A DNA stretch of 64,000 nucleotides from Kosakonia radicincitans DSM 16656 (GCF_000280495.2 NZ_CP018016.1:2294001-2358000); one strand, 5' to 3'. Shown: positions 18,271-27,178, numbered from the stretch's first letter. Notes: generated from the sequence alone by a model not told the origin. Numbers and translations are program-made.

Positions 18271-19479
18271 CCCGCCGCCGCCACGCAAATGGGCTTCCTC
18301 AGCCGCTCGAAAGATGGCTCAGTGGATAATGCCAACGCCCTGCGCTTTGAGGATAAAGCGGGGGAGGAGCAGGTGTGGATCCAGGCCGAACGTAATATGG
18401 ATGTGCAGGTAAAAAATGATGCCTCGCGCTCGATTGGTAGCAATCACAGCCATTATGTGCGCAAAAATGAACTGTATCGCGTTGAAGCGAATCAGACGCA
18501 GGCGGTGAAAGGAGGAATGGAGATCCTGACCGGAAAAGGCAAGCTGGATGCGGTGGTTGAGCAGTATATCCTCGCTTCCGGCACGCAGTTGCGGCTGGTC
18601 TCGGGCGAAAGCGCTATTGAGCTTAATGCCAATGGCAAAATCAACCTGATCGGTAAATCCTTCAATTTCTTCGTGGAAGAAGATGGGCATATCACCACTG
18701 GCGGTAAGCTGCATCTCAATGCGGCTGGCACGAAAGCGCCGACGACTGCGCCAGGTTCTGGTCATAAAGGCGATATTGATGCTGCGGTACAGGCGAAATT
18801 TTCTCCACAAGGCGGCGTTAAACGTGCCGCACCCGTGGCGGCAGCACCGGCATACACCCAAAAATCGACCGCAAAATATCAAGCCCCGCCGCCATTGAAA
18901 GGGGATTATGTTTATAAGAATGATCCAACGTCATCCCAAATAATGCCTTTCGATGAAAACACGCTTAACCAAATCAATAAATCCCCAACGCTTCAGGCGC
19001 AGCTGAAAGAGTTAAAACAGAAGGACTGGGCGATCCAACCGGGTTCTGCAGGAGGAGGCAGTTACGCCAGCGGGGAGAATAAACTTATCGTCATTGATCC
19101 TGAGCATATGGCTGATGCCAATGAAACGGTACAAACGTTGGCACACGAAGCTGGCCATGCGATGTATCCGGTTACGCCAGATCTTTCCAGCCGTAAGAAT
19201 TATATTAATAGCCAGTTGATGGATGAAGGTGGTGCCACGCTGAATAATATTAAGATTCAGCGAGAAATCCTCGGCAATGGCGGTAATGATATTGGTATCG
19301 CCGCAGGGAGTGATGCAACGGAGGCCGTCTATAATCAAACGTATGACAAAATGATTAATGGCGAAATTTCCAGGAATAGTGCCGCGCAATCCATTGGTAA
19401 GGTCATCGGCAAATATGAAACCGCTTCTGGAACCAATCAAAACTATAACGATTATTACGGGAGCTATTATGACCAATAG
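16900..19479 (+). CDS. vgrG: VgrG (copy 2) with C-terminal zinc metallopeptidase effector domain
   Basis: An 859-residue evolved VgrG. Residues 1 to about 455 are nearly identical to copy 1. A different DUF2345-like region follows (to about 630), then a Pro/Ala linker (about 640-665) and a toxin domain. That domain carries HEAGH at 749-753, a zincin HExxH site, and Glu776 in LMDEGGA 23 residues later, a plausible third zinc ligand. The final segment is NYNDYYGSYYDQ. In Pseudomonas, VgrG2b has a periplasm-acting C-terminal metallopeptidase, so a periplasmic target is likely here too. The neighbouring gene overlaps by 11 bases and encodes an exported protein, fitting an immunity partner. The start is ATG 16900; a TTG at 16894 is less likely. 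Confidence 0.92.
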   Translation: MVNRISVRLPVEGLLFWKLSGREALSEPFTLALTVLGTDARIDRSKLLGQPVTVTVPTQTGTRYFNGKVTRVAVSATELSGTRYAVYQLTVEPDVWPMKRDRNLRIFQGQTVPQIVKTLLGEYQVSLEDRLTGSYRVWDYCVQYQESSFDFISRLMELEGIAYHFRHEADSHTLVLTDDASGFNPFPGYETIPYHQTPSGGSTDEEGISQWALEDSVTPGIYSLDDYDFRKPNAWLFQARQNPSSPQPGSIDVYDWPGRFVEHGHGEFYARIRQERWQVEHQQIQGTATAVGVAPGSTFTLYNAPFFSDNGDYLTTAATYFFEENRYASGSDGETEHRTDFTVIPSSVVYRPAAVTAWPRTYGPQTAKVVGPQGESIWTDKYGRVKVKFHWDRLAKGDDTSSCWVRVSSAWAGQGFGGVQIPRVGDEVVIDFINGDPDRPIITGRVYNEASMPPWALPAAATQMGFLSRSKDGSVDNANALRFEDKAGEEQVWIQAERNMDVQVKNDASRSIGSNHSHYVRKNELYRVEANQTQAVKGGMEILTGKGKLDAVVEQYILASGTQLRLVSGESAIELNANGKINLIGKSFNFFVEEDGHITTGGKLHLNAAGTKAPTTAPGSGHKGDIDAAVQAKFSPQGGVKRAAPVAAAPAYTQKSTAKYQAPPPLKGDYVYKNDPTSSQIMPFDENTLNQINKSPTLQAQLKELKQKDWAIQPGSAGGGSYASGENKLIVIDPEHMADANETVQTLAHEAGHAMYPVTPDLSSRKNYINSQLMDEGGATLNNIKIQREILGNGGNDIGIAAGSDATEAVYNQTYDKMINGEISRNSAAQSIGKVIGKYETASGTNQNYNDYYGSYYDQ

Positions 19480-19990
19480 GATAACGAAAAGTCTGTCGGT
19501 ACTTTTACTCTCTTCTTTTTTTACATTCACTACGCATGCGGAACAAAAAAATATGAACCATGACTCTCTGTGGCAGATGACAAAAGCATTAAAGACGGTG
19601 TGGGGCAAAAAAGTCGATGCTGTCAGTACCTTTTTAGACCAGCCACTGGTTCCTTTTACATCTACCGCGAAAGATCGTTTCACGTCCGCGCCTTTTACGC
19701 TGAGTGACGGAGTTACGATCAGTGAACTTGATGTTCGTCTCAAATCGAATGGTGATGGAACTGTCGCATTAATCTCTTTTTCCGTTGGCGAAGAATGCAT
19801 CACGTTTGATGAAGTTAAACAACATTTTCCTGATATCACGTTGCGTTTTGTGCCGCGGGCAAAATTGCCGGGAACAACGTTTGGTTACCTGACGACGCTC
19901 GATGAAAAAAAGCTTGCCTGGGGATTCGGTTTTCCTGCATTGAACAGGGAATGCCTTAGAACAATCACCATGACCCACTACGACGCTTAA
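19469..19990 (+). CDS. Exported immunity-protein candidate for the VgrG2 peptidase
   Basis: The protein has 173 residues. It begins with a signal peptide: MTNRITK, a hydrophobic core SLSVLLLSSFFTF and a likely cleavage after THA. The mature part has no recognised domain (DSLWQMTKALKTVWGKKVDA, then beta-rich segments), with two Cys residues (EECITF and NRECLR) that could form a disulfide. The start codon lies inside the end of vgrG2, with an 11-base overlap, so the two are translated together. Export to the periplasm is what one expects of an antidote to a periplasmic protease effector. The immunity role is inferred from position and export only. Confidence 0.7.
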   Translation: MTNRITKSLSVLLLSSFFTFTTHAEQKNMNHDSLWQMTKALKTVWGKKVDAVSTFLDQPLVPFTSTAKDRFTSAPFTLSDGVTISELDVRLKSNGDGTVALISFSVGEECITFDEVKQHFPDITLRFVPRAKLPGTTFGYLTTLDEKKLAWGFGFPALNRECLRTITMTHYDA

Positions 19991-20002
19991 TCTTTTCACC
20001 GC

Positions 20003-20039
20003 GTACTTACCGCCAGTTTATTTTTCTGGCGGTAGGTAC
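20003..20039 (+). terminator. Hairpin terminator-like element after the VgrG2 immunity gene
   Basis: A 14-base-pair stem (20003-20016 with 20026-20039, including one G-U pair) encloses a T/A loop. It sits 12 bases after the stop of the immunity candidate. The downstream tract is T-rich but interrupted (TCTTTAATTATTT), so termination may be partial. It separates the VgrG2 unit from the chaperone-rhs unit. Confidence 0.6.
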
Positions 20040-20100
20040 TCTTTAATTATTTCCTCTTTTATTTCTATTTATTCTTATATCTCGGCATCGGGGTTTTATT

Positions 20101-20529
20101 ATGCAATACACCCTCCCGGAAGGTTCTTTTTCTCTTTTTCCTGCCAACTGGCAGGATACCAGCATGACCATGTTACGTGACGAAGAGAGCGGGCTTTCGC
20201 TGATTGTCAGTCGTGGCGCGATCCCGGACGGCAGCGACTTCGAACAAGAGTTTTATCGTCAGTGGGATGTGCTGCGCACGCAAATGGGCGACATCGCGCA
20301 GAGTGAGTTTTCCCGCATCCTTATCGGCACAGAACAGAAAACCCGGGCGGTAGAAGTGGAAACCGTTTTTACGCGCAATGGTCAGCAAATATGGCAAAAG
20401 CAGTTTGCCGTAGCGGCCCCGGGCGGGGCGGTGGTGATGATTTTTACCCTCTCTGCTTTACGCGCATTCAACGATGAAGACGCAGAACGCTGGAACGCCA
20501 TCAAGCAAAGTCTGACGCTGCACGCATAA
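20101..20529 (+). CDS. Eag-type T6SS chaperone (DUF1795/DcrB-like)
   Basis: A complete DUF1795 protein of 142 residues. It opens MQYTLPEGSFSLFPANWQDT, continues with LSLIVSRGAIPDG and ends NAIKQSLTLHA. Eag chaperones bind and shield the N-terminal transmembrane segments of PAAR-containing effectors such as Rhs and Tse6 and help mount them on VgrG. This gene lies 13 bases before an rhs gene whose N-terminus has exactly such hydrophobic segments, so that Rhs is the obvious client. There is no signal peptide, so it acts in the cytoplasm. Compare the shortened relative at 7737. Confidence 0.87.
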   Translation: MQYTLPEGSFSLFPANWQDTSMTMLRDEESGLSLIVSRGAIPDGSDFEQEFYRQWDVLRTQMGDIAQSEFSRILIGTEQKTRAVEVETVFTRNGQQIWQKQFAVAAPGGAVVMIFTLSALRAFNDEDAERWNAIKQSLTLHA

Positions 20530-20542
20530 CGGAACCGGTGGC

Positions 20543-23500
20543 ATGAGCGATAAACACGCGGCCCGTGAGGGCGACAAAATTATCCATTCCAGCATTTTCG
20601 CGGATATTACCAGCATTGTGGCGGAAGGCGTTGCTTATGCCGCCATCGGTTCGGCGGTGGCTTTCGCTGCCACCGCCGCCGCGCCGCTACTGGGAGTGGG
20701 AGCTGCGGCGGCTGGCGTCGCGGCCGTTGGCTCCAGTTGCCTGTTGAGCGGTATTATCGGCGGTATCCTCGCTAATGTGGCCGGTATTACCGACGACATC
20801 AGCAATGCTGCCAACACTCTTGGCGATGCGATTTTCCCACCGTCACCGGCCGGGGTGATCGTTACCGGTTCGGTTAATGTGCTGACCAATGACAAGCTGG
20901 CAGCAAGGGCCGCGGGCACCATTGCCACAGGCGATACCCCGCCAGCAGAACCTCAATCACCAGGCAGTTTTGCCGACTATGCGGGCATGTTGCTCGCCGG
21001 AGCAAAACACATTGGCAGCGAGATGTGGCAACCAACCGTCGGCTCGGCTGATGCCGGAACTTCGCCACTGGAAGAGGACAAAGTACTCTGCGATAAACAT
21101 TCAGGGCCACAGTATCTCGCTCAGGGTTCGAAAAGCGTTTTTATCAATAACCAGCCTGCGGTGCGGGCAAAAGACAAAACCACCTGCGAAGGTACTGTCT
21201 CGGACGATGTTTCGCCAAACGTGATTATTGGCGGCGAGACGCTGACCGTCCGCGATATTAAAAGCGGCAAGTTGCCGGGGCTGGCAGTGGCAATGATCGC
21301 CCTGTCGCTGATCCGTGGCCGACCTGGAAAGATCCTCAAAAATATGCCCTGTGCGCTGGCGGCAGCCGGTGGCGGGATGCTGGCGGATATGGCGGTGAAC
21401 GCCGTATTCGGGTCATCGCACCCGGTGCATGCGGCTACCGGCGTGAAGGTGCTCAACGATGAAAACGAGCTGGATTTCGCTTTGCCGGGGCGTTTTCCCC
21501 TGCAATTGCAGCGTAGTTACAATAGCCTGACCACCCGGGCCGGGTTGTTCGGCCCCGGCTGGGCCACGATTTTTGACAGCTATCTGACGCTGGAAAGCGA
21601 CGAGGTCACCTGGTTTGATGAAACCGGGCGCGAACTGCGCTTCACTTTGCCGTCGGTCGATCACGCGCTGTACTGCATCAGCGAAGGGGTGATTATCCGC
21701 CGCAACGAGGAAGGTGATGTTGCTATTGCGGACGATGATGGAGCGGTCTGGCGGCTGTTTAAGCCAACTCGCACTAACCCTTCCCTATTGCGGCTTGCGT
21801 CGCTCAGTGATGAGTATGGTAATGCGCTGGAAACCGGCTGGGATGAGCAGGGAAGACTGGTGCGTATTCATGATGCGCCGTGCGCCATCGATGTGACGCT
21901 GGCGTACGATGATGCCCGGTTCCCGCAGCGCGCCACGTCGGCCAGCCATTTCGATGGTGAACGTCACTGGCCGCTGGCTCGCTGGGCTTACGATGCGCAT
22001 GGACAGCTTGCCAGCGTTGCCGATGCCACCGATCTTGTGCGGCGTGAATTTCGTTACAACGACGATGGGCTGATGGTCTGGCACCGTGCGGCCAGCGGGC
22101 TGGAAAGCGAATACCGCTGGGCGATGTTTGATCACTGGCGGGTTGTGGAAAACCGCACCAACACCGGCGATGGCAGCCTCTTCAGCTACGATCTTGCGGC
22201 CGGGCTGACCACCGTAACCACCTATGACGGGCAAACTCGCCAGCACTACTGGAATGTGCAGGGGCTGATTGTCCGCTTCGTCGATGAGCGCGGCGAAAAC
22301 TGGCGCTATGAATGGAATGACGACGAACAGCTTATCCGCCGCATCGATCCGCTCGGCAACGCGGTGACCTTTGTCTATGACGACATGGGCAATCGCGTAG
22401 AGGAGATCGACGCCGAAGGCAATTCCCGCGCCACGCAATGGCTGGAAAACCGCGCATTGCCTGCGGTAATCACCGAGTCTGGCGGTAGTGCGACGCGCTT
22501 TTATTACGACGAACACTTTGGTCTGGCGCGTACCGTTGATGCGCTGGGCAATACGACACTGTGGCGACGCGATGAGTTCGGTCAGATCATCGAAGAGGTG
22601 GATGCTGCCGGGAACAGCCGTCGTCAGGAGTATAACGAGGCCGGGCAGGTGATCCGCGAGACGGACTGTTCCGGGCAGATAACGCGTTATCACTATCATC
22701 CGCTCGGTTGGCTGCTGGCCGTACAGGCGGCGGATGGCGAAGAAACACGTTATCACTACGATGCGGCCGGGCGACCTCTCCAGCTTGAGCGGGCGGAAGG
22801 CTGGCAGGAAACGCTGGTCTGGAACGAACGGGGCTTGCCTGCACAACATGAAGCGTCAGACGGTAGCTGCAGCGAGTTCCATTACGACAACAGCGGGCGG
22901 CTGGTCACCACGCGCAACAGCATGGGCGAAACGCTACGCCGAAGCTGGGACAGCCGTGGGCGACTGATTGCTCTGCACAATGAAAACGGTGAAGCTTATC
23001 AGTTCCGCTGGGGCGCTGATTCACTGTTACTGGAGGAGCAGGGGCTGGACGGTGTGGTCAGCCGTTACACCTACGATGCGTGCGGGCGTACGCTATCGCG
23101 GACTTTTGCCGCCGGGCATCCCGAAGCGATCACCCACCGTTTTAGCTGGAGCACCACCGGGCAACTACTGGCGCGCATCACACCGGAAGGGCAGACGCGC
23201 TGGCACTGGTCAAGGGCAGGTTTCCCGGAACGCATTAGCGTGCATCCGCCGCTTGATGAAAATAGCTGGAGTACGGAGGCCGAGCAGGAGCTTTGCTTTA
23301 CCTTCGACGCGCTGGGCAGAGTGACCGGAGAGCAGGGGGAAAACGGCACGCTTGGCTGGCGCTACGACGCGCTGGGTAACCGCACAGCCACGCAACTGCC
23401 CGATGGCCGAGAACTGAAACAGCTTTACTACGGTAGCGGACATCTGTTGAGCATCGCGCTCGACAATCTGCCGATCAGTGATTTCACCCGTGATACCTTG

Positions 23501-24970
23501 CACCGGGAAGTGAGCCGCACTCAGGGGCTGCTCACCAGCCGCAGTGAGTACGATCGGCTCGGGCGTTTACATCGCCGGGATGTCTTTACCGGCAATGCGC
23601 AACGTCCGGCGCCTCGCCGCTGGTCGCGCCGCTGGGATTATGACTACCGTAATAACCTGATCCGTGAAGAGCGCAACGACAATCCCTTCGACTGGTATCG
23701 CTGGAAATATGATGATGCAGGCCGCCTGATGACGCAGGACGGGACGTTGCCCGGCCAGGAGCAGTGGCGCTGGGATGCGGCAGGGAATCCGACGGATAAT
23801 TCGTTGCAGCAGTCAGTGCGCCACAACCGTGTAACGCAACTGAACGGTATCCGCTGGCAGTACGACATCCACGGCCGCACCGTGGAAAAAGACAATGGGC
23901 AGACGCGCTGGCATTACCGTTACGATGGCGAACATCGTTTAACGGAGGTCATTAGCCAGCCGCGGGATCGCAATAAACCGCAGGTTCAGGTCAGTTTCCG
24001 CTACGATCCGCTGGGACGACGCATCAGTAAAACGCGCCGCCAGTTGCGCGCAGGCGAACCCAGTGGACGTACCGTTACCACGCGTTTTGTCTGGGATGGC
24101 TTGCGCTTATTGCAGGAAATCCACGACGATATACCGCTGACGTATGTCTACAGCGATCAGGATAGTTACGATCCGCTGGCGCGAATCGATGGCATCAGCG
24201 ATCCGGAAATCTACTGGTTCCACAATCAGCCAAACGGTTTGCCGGAGCGACTGACGGATGCCGAAGGGGAGTTGCGCTGGGAAGCGCAAAATAGCGCCTG
24301 GGGCAAATTGTTGCGTGAGACGCCGCTCCAGGCACCGGAATATGCCCAGAACCTGCGCATGCAGGGGCAGTACCTGGATCGGGAAACCGGCTTGCACTAC
24401 AATCTTTTCCGCTACTACGACCCGGACTGCGGGCGCTTTACCCAGCAGGACCCAATAGGTCTGGCGGGCGGGATAAACCTGTACCAGTATGCACCGAATG
24501 CGCTGGGGTGGGTGGATCCGTGGGGGTTGAGTCAGAGGAAATGCTCAAATACTAGTTCTAAGCAAGGACACGGCTCTCCGAAAATATCAAACCAACCAGG
24601 TACGGCTGTAATTCATTGGCACGATAATCGATCCCCTACCAATACTTTTGGACATTATTCTGTTGAAGTGAAAATTAATGGAATGAGTTTACATACCCAT
24701 CAGGCTGGCGCACCAGGCGAAATCACAATGGTCACTTCTCGTGGTTTTGAACATCTACCTCCTGCTGCAAAATTGAAAGAAGTGCAATTGCCTAAAGCTG
24801 ATGAAGCAATTAGATATTTAGGAGGGAAACTTGAGAAAGAAGGGCCACTTTATGATCTTAAAACACAAAGCTGTGTTACACATGTATGCGATGTTTTAAG
24901 AAGTGGGGGCGTGGATATCCCTACTGAGCCTGGGGCGCAAATGAAGTATATTTTAAAATTACTTAAGTAA
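20543..24970 (+). CDS. rhs: PAAR-Rhs T6SS effector with C-terminal toxin domain
   Basis: The protein has 1475 residues. Two hydrophobic segments lie near the N-terminus (about 18-80, Ala/Gly-rich). A PAAR domain follows (about 181-243, VLCDKHSGPQYLAQGSKSVF), then a YD-repeat barrel of many RYxYDxxGRL units. The core ends with DPIGLAGGINLYQYAPNALG and the DPWGL motif at 1325-1329, where Rhs proteins cleave themselves. The 146-residue toxin beyond is AT-rich and unlike the core. It contains FGHYSVEV (His1371) and QSCVTHVCDVL (Cys1444), a His-before-Cys order like permuted NlpC/P60 or LRAT-type cysteine hydrolases. This enzyme call is tentative. An Eag chaperone precedes it and an immunity candidate follows after 9 bases. 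Confidence 0.92.
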   Translation: MSDKHAAREGDKIIHSSIFADITSIVAEGVAYAAIGSAVAFAATAAAPLLGVGAAAAGVAAVGSSCLLSGIIGGILANVAGITDDISNAANTLGDAIFPPSPAGVIVTGSVNVLTNDKLAARAAGTIATGDTPPAEPQSPGSFADYAGMLLAGAKHIGSEMWQPTVGSADAGTSPLEEDKVLCDKHSGPQYLAQGSKSVFINNQPAVRAKDKTTCEGTVSDDVSPNVIIGGETLTVRDIKSGKLPGLAVAMIALSLIRGRPGKILKNMPCALAAAGGGMLADMAVNAVFGSSHPVHAATGVKVLNDENELDFALPGRFPLQLQRSYNSLTTRAGLFGPGWATIFDSYLTLESDEVTWFDETGRELRFTLPSVDHALYCISEGVIIRRNEEGDVAIADDDGAVWRLFKPTRTNPSLLRLASLSDEYGNALETGWDEQGRLVRIHDAPCAIDVTLAYDDARFPQRATSASHFDGERHWPLARWAYDAHGQLASVADATDLVRREFRYNDDGLMVWHRAASGLESEYRWAMFDHWRVVENRTNTGDGSLFSYDLAAGLTTVTTYDGQTRQHYWNVQGLIVRFVDERGENWRYEWNDDEQLIRRIDPLGNAVTFVYDDMGNRVEEIDAEGNSRATQWLENRALPAVITESGGSATRFYYDEHFGLARTVDALGNTTLWRRDEFGQIIEEVDAAGNSRRQEYNEAGQVIRETDCSGQITRYHYHPLGWLLAVQAADGEETRYHYDAAGRPLQLERAEGWQETLVWNERGLPAQHEASDGSCSEFHYDNSGRLVTTRNSMGETLRRSWDSRGRLIALHNENGEAYQFRWGADSLLLEEQGLDGVVSRYTYDACGRTLSRTFAAGHPEAITHRFSWSTTGQLLARITPEGQTRWHWSRAGFPERISVHPPLDENSWSTEAEQELCFTFDALGRVTGEQGENGTLGWRYDALGNRTATQLPDGRELKQLYYGSGHLLSIALDNLPISDFTRDTLHREVSRTQGLLTSRSEYDRLGRLHRRDVFTGNAQRPAPRRWSRRWDYDYRNNLIREERNDNPFDWYRWKYDDAGRLMTQDGTLPGQEQWRWDAAGNPTDNSLQQSVRHNRVTQLNGIRWQYDIHGRTVEKDNGQTRWHYRYDGEHRLTEVISQPRDRNKPQVQVSFRYDPLGRRISKTRRQLRAGEPSGRTVTTRFVWDGLRLLQEIHDDIPLTYVYSDQDSYDPLARIDGISDPEIYWFHNQPNGLPERLTDAEGELRWEAQNSAWGKLLRETPLQAPEYAQNLRMQGQYLDRETGLHYNLFRYYDPDCGRFTQQDPIGLAGGINLYQYAPNALGWVDPWGLSQRKCSNTSSKQGHGSPKISNQPGTAVIHWHDNRSPTNTFGHYSVEVKINGMSLHTHQAGAPGEITMVTSRGFEHLPPAAKLKEVQLPKADEAIRYLGGKLEKEGPLYDLKTQSCVTHVCDVLRSGGVDIPTEPGAQMKYILKLLK
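24087..24490 (+). repeat. Rhs core-end segment duplicated downstream (partner about 25380-25783)
   Basis: The last part of the rhs core, from the codons for VWDGLRLLQE to about GGINLYQ, recurs with few changes at 25380-25783. Offset between copies is 1293 bases. Such duplicated core ends are the usual recombination track by which Rhs proteins swap toxin tips. Confidence 0.9.
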
Positions 24971-24979
24971 GAGGTGGTT

Positions 24980-25318
24980 ATGTTTTCACTTTGCCCAATA
25001 CATTCAGTCGCTCGTGATGTGACCGTTTCAAAGACTATAAGTGAGGCATTGGAAAAGAATTTGCCCGTAAAAGATGTCGTAGAATTGATTATTGTACATC
25101 CCGATGAAAATATGCGTAGGCAGCATATTATTATAGATAGTGCATTATTAACGGGAATGGGCATTAATCATACTGAGGATGGTTTTATTTTATATGATAG
25201 AGATAGAGTAAATAAAAAAATGAATGACAGAATGATTATTAGAAAAATATCAAATCATCTTGCTGTAGTTTGTCCGGTATGTCTTTTTGAAAAGTTAGGG
25301 CTGAAAATAACCGAATGA
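24980..25318 (+). CDS. Immunity-protein candidate for the Rhs toxin
   Basis: A 112-residue protein with no recognised domain, beginning MFSLCPIHSVARDVTVSKTI. It has no signal peptide or membrane helix, so it should be cytoplasmic. It shows helical stretches (ISEALEKNLPVKDVVELIIV) and a CPVCLF motif near the end. ATG 24980 has a good ribosome site (AAGAGG) that overlaps the end of rhs; a GTG at 24974 in frame is less likely. Low GC content matches the toxin tip, as for toxin-immunity cassettes acquired together. If it is the antidote, the toxin would act in the cytoplasm. The role is inferred from position. Confidence 0.7.
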   Translation: MFSLCPIHSVARDVTVSKTISEALEKNLPVKDVVELIIVHPDENMRRQHIIIDSALLTGMGINHTEDGFILYDRDRVNKKMNDRMIIRKISNHLAVVCPVCLFEKLGLKITE

Positions 25319-25379
25319 ATCACTATGAAGTAACTTTTTAAACATGTCGGGCAGTGATGTCATTGCTGGAAGATGGCTA

Positions 25380-25832
25380 TTGTCTGGGATGGCTTGCGTC
25401 TGCTGCAGGAAATTCACGACGATGTACCGCTGACGTATGTCTACAGCGATCAGGATAGTTACGATCCGCTGGCGCGAATCGATGGCATCAGCGACCCGGA
25501 AATCTACTGGTTCCGCAATCAGCCAAACGGTTTGCCGGAGCGACTGACAGATGCCGAAGGGGAGTTGCGCTGGGAAGCGCAAAACAGCGCGTGGGGCAAA
25601 CTGTTGCGTGAGACGCCGCTCCAGACACCGGAATATGCCCAGAACCTGCGCATGCAGGGGCAGTACCTGGATCGCGAAACCGGCTTGCACTACAATCTTT
25701 TCCGCTACTACGACCCGGACTGTGGACGCTTTGCCCAGCAGGACCCGATAGGGCTGGCGGGCGGGATAAACCTGCATCAGTAAGGCGCCGGATGCGCTTA
25801 CCGGGATCGATCCGTCAGGCCTCGCGAGCTAA
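25380..25832 (+). pseudogene. Orphan rhs core-end fragment with frameshift
   Basis: This piece repeats the last 135 or so residues of the Rhs core (VWDGLRLLQE to GGINLHQ) without any start region. The frame breaks at about 25780: CAG TAAG GCG CCG in place of CAG TAT GCG CCG. Moving the frame by one base restores YAPDALTGIDPSGLAS and a stop at 25832. It is therefore a displaced toxin-module joint, not an expressed gene. Its ending differs from that of the main Rhs, so it belonged to another toxin tip. Recombination with the main rhs could exchange tips. Confidence 0.85.
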
Positions 25833-26285
25833 ATCCAGGAAGCCCATCAAGAGGTAATAAATACTTTAAAGGTCCTGAACAGCATCTACCAGGAGGGCTC
25901 CTGAAATGGTTATTGACTCACAGTCAACCACAGACAACTCTGCTATTAATACTATATTGACTGTAAACGTAGGGAAATTGTGTTGACTAAGGATAATGCA
26001 ACGAAAATCATCGGAGATGCTAATGGAGATCTAAAACTTATTGCTTCTAAACTAGGTATACCAGAGGAACAATTAAGCAATGATAGTCTGGTAATGGTTG
26101 AGTTTAAACCAACGGAACTATATTCTCCTCGAGTGCCATCAGGAAAAGAGTGGGGAGCGAATAGCGAGTGGTTACCTGGTGGAAAACTACCTAAGGGAGA
26201 TTTAGAGGCTGTTGTTAATACAGAAGGCATGATTAACGGTAGGGATTTTATAGTTAAAGATATAGTTACAGGAGAAATATTATGA
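25833..26285 (+). pseudogene. Decayed orphan Rhs toxin tip
   Basis: After the orphan core end, fragments of a possible toxin lie in different frames. One reads ELNPGSPSRGNKYFKGPEQH and on to about 25950. A 101-residue frame from GTG 25980 to 26285 contains TKDNATKIIGDANGDLKLIA and a Gly/Pro-rich PSGKEWGANSEWLPGGK block of the sort seen near the end of polymorphic toxins. The last piece could still be translated alone (AGGGA before GTG), but I see no catalytic motif. Its stop overlaps the start of the immunity-like gene that follows. I do not recognise the toxin family. Confidence 0.55.
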
Positions 26286-26544
26286 CTAACCTAAAAAAAT
26301 ATCAGTAAACCCGTGGGATTTTACACTTTATCAAAAAAAAGATGACGAATTTATTTTAAAGGTAATGTTTACCGAAGGTGACTATAAAGTTGATGTGGCG
26401 AGATTTTTTTTGTTTTCGTTTGATGAGATAGTTAAACCGTTAGATGTTGATTACGTTAAAAGTATTTCTGAAAATATTCGCGCAAATTATAATTCTTTTC
26501 AATCAAGAGAATTAAGCAAAAAAGAATTTGACGATCTTGTCTGA
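26282..26544 (+). pseudogene. Immunity-like gene 1, frameshifted at an A7 run
   Basis: ATG 26282 overlaps the previous stop (ATGA) but runs into TAA after eight codons. Adding one A to the A7 run at 26293-26299 gives an uninterrupted protein of about 87 residues: MTNLKKISVNPWDFTLYQKK, then EFILKVMFTEGDYKVDVARF and SENIRANYNSFQSRELSKKE, ending at TGA 26542-26544. The restored protein resembles the next gene, in particular at ENIR...F..RE(L/V)S. Position after a toxin tip points to an immunity gene. A real frameshift or a homopolymer sequencing error would look the same. Confidence 0.65.
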
Positions 26545-26629
26545 TGGTTTTTCGCGTCTGGTTAAATGACAATGCGATATTTACAACTGATACTTGGTAT
26601 TGTTTTCTGGCGTAATAAGGAAGTTTAAG

Positions 26630-26887
26630 ATGAAAGTATCTGTTGTCAGTTCACGACGAGGTGATTTTGAGTTGCTCAGGTCGGCTGACAAATAGATACT
26701 TTCAGTATTAATACCTAATTATTATCCAAATTCACATTTTGATGTTAGTAAAGACTTTTTATTAACAGATGATGAAGTTACTCATAAAGAGGATGTCGAA
26801 TATTTAAAGAAACTTGCTGAGAACATCAGGAAAGACTGGAGTACATTTTTGAATCGGGAAGTTTCGGACGTTAAAATAGTGCGTTAA
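26630..26887 (+). pseudogene. Immunity-like gene 2, interrupted by an in-frame TAG
   Basis: From ATG 26630 (AAGGAAG ribosome site) the frame encodes MKVSVVSSRRGDFELLRSAD, a Lys, then TAG at 26693-26695, and continues open for another 63 codons (ILSVLIPNYYPNSHFDVSKD, then VEYLKKLAENIRKDWSTFLN) to TAA 26885-26887. The whole is 85 codons, the same size as the restored gene at 26282, and clearly related to it. Reading TAG as a sense codon such as CAG would give an intact protein. Two related immunity-like genes, both broken, fit decay after loss of the matching toxin. Confidence 0.65.
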
Positions 26888-27031
26888 CCATTTCAGACAA
26901 ATAATCATCATCAAGGTTATATCCATCCATAAAAGCAGAATGGCCGGGATTGATGATGAATTACAACGTATTATCTTTAAGTTTCTGGCGTTGATATATC
27001 TCTTTTTATTTATACTATCTTATTTTTATAA

Positions 27032-27057
27032 AAAACTGGCTTATATGCTGGTTTTTC
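27032..27057 (+). terminator. Rho-independent terminator at the end of the T6SS cargo region
   Basis: Stem AAAACTGGC (27032-27040) pairs with GCTGGTTTT (27047-27055), including two G-U pairs, around the loop TTATAT, and the T tract runs on. It would end plus-strand transcription from the rhs side. Confidence 0.6.
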
Positions 27058-27144
27058 ATGTCTGGATGTAAATCAGATCTCGCGAGCGGGAGATATTCAC
27101 CGATTTTTGATATGCGGAGCAAAGCCCTGGGCCGATCTCCTAAA

Positions 27145-27178
27145 AAAACACCCGGCGGGTTTCCCGGCCGGGTGTTTT
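27145..27178 (-). terminator. Rho-independent terminator of fumB
   Basis: A perfect 12-base-pair stem (27145-27156 with 27167-27178) with A and T runs on both flanks lies 7 bases beyond the fumB stop. On the minus strand it is followed by a run of seven T. It may work in both directions. Confidence 0.85.
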
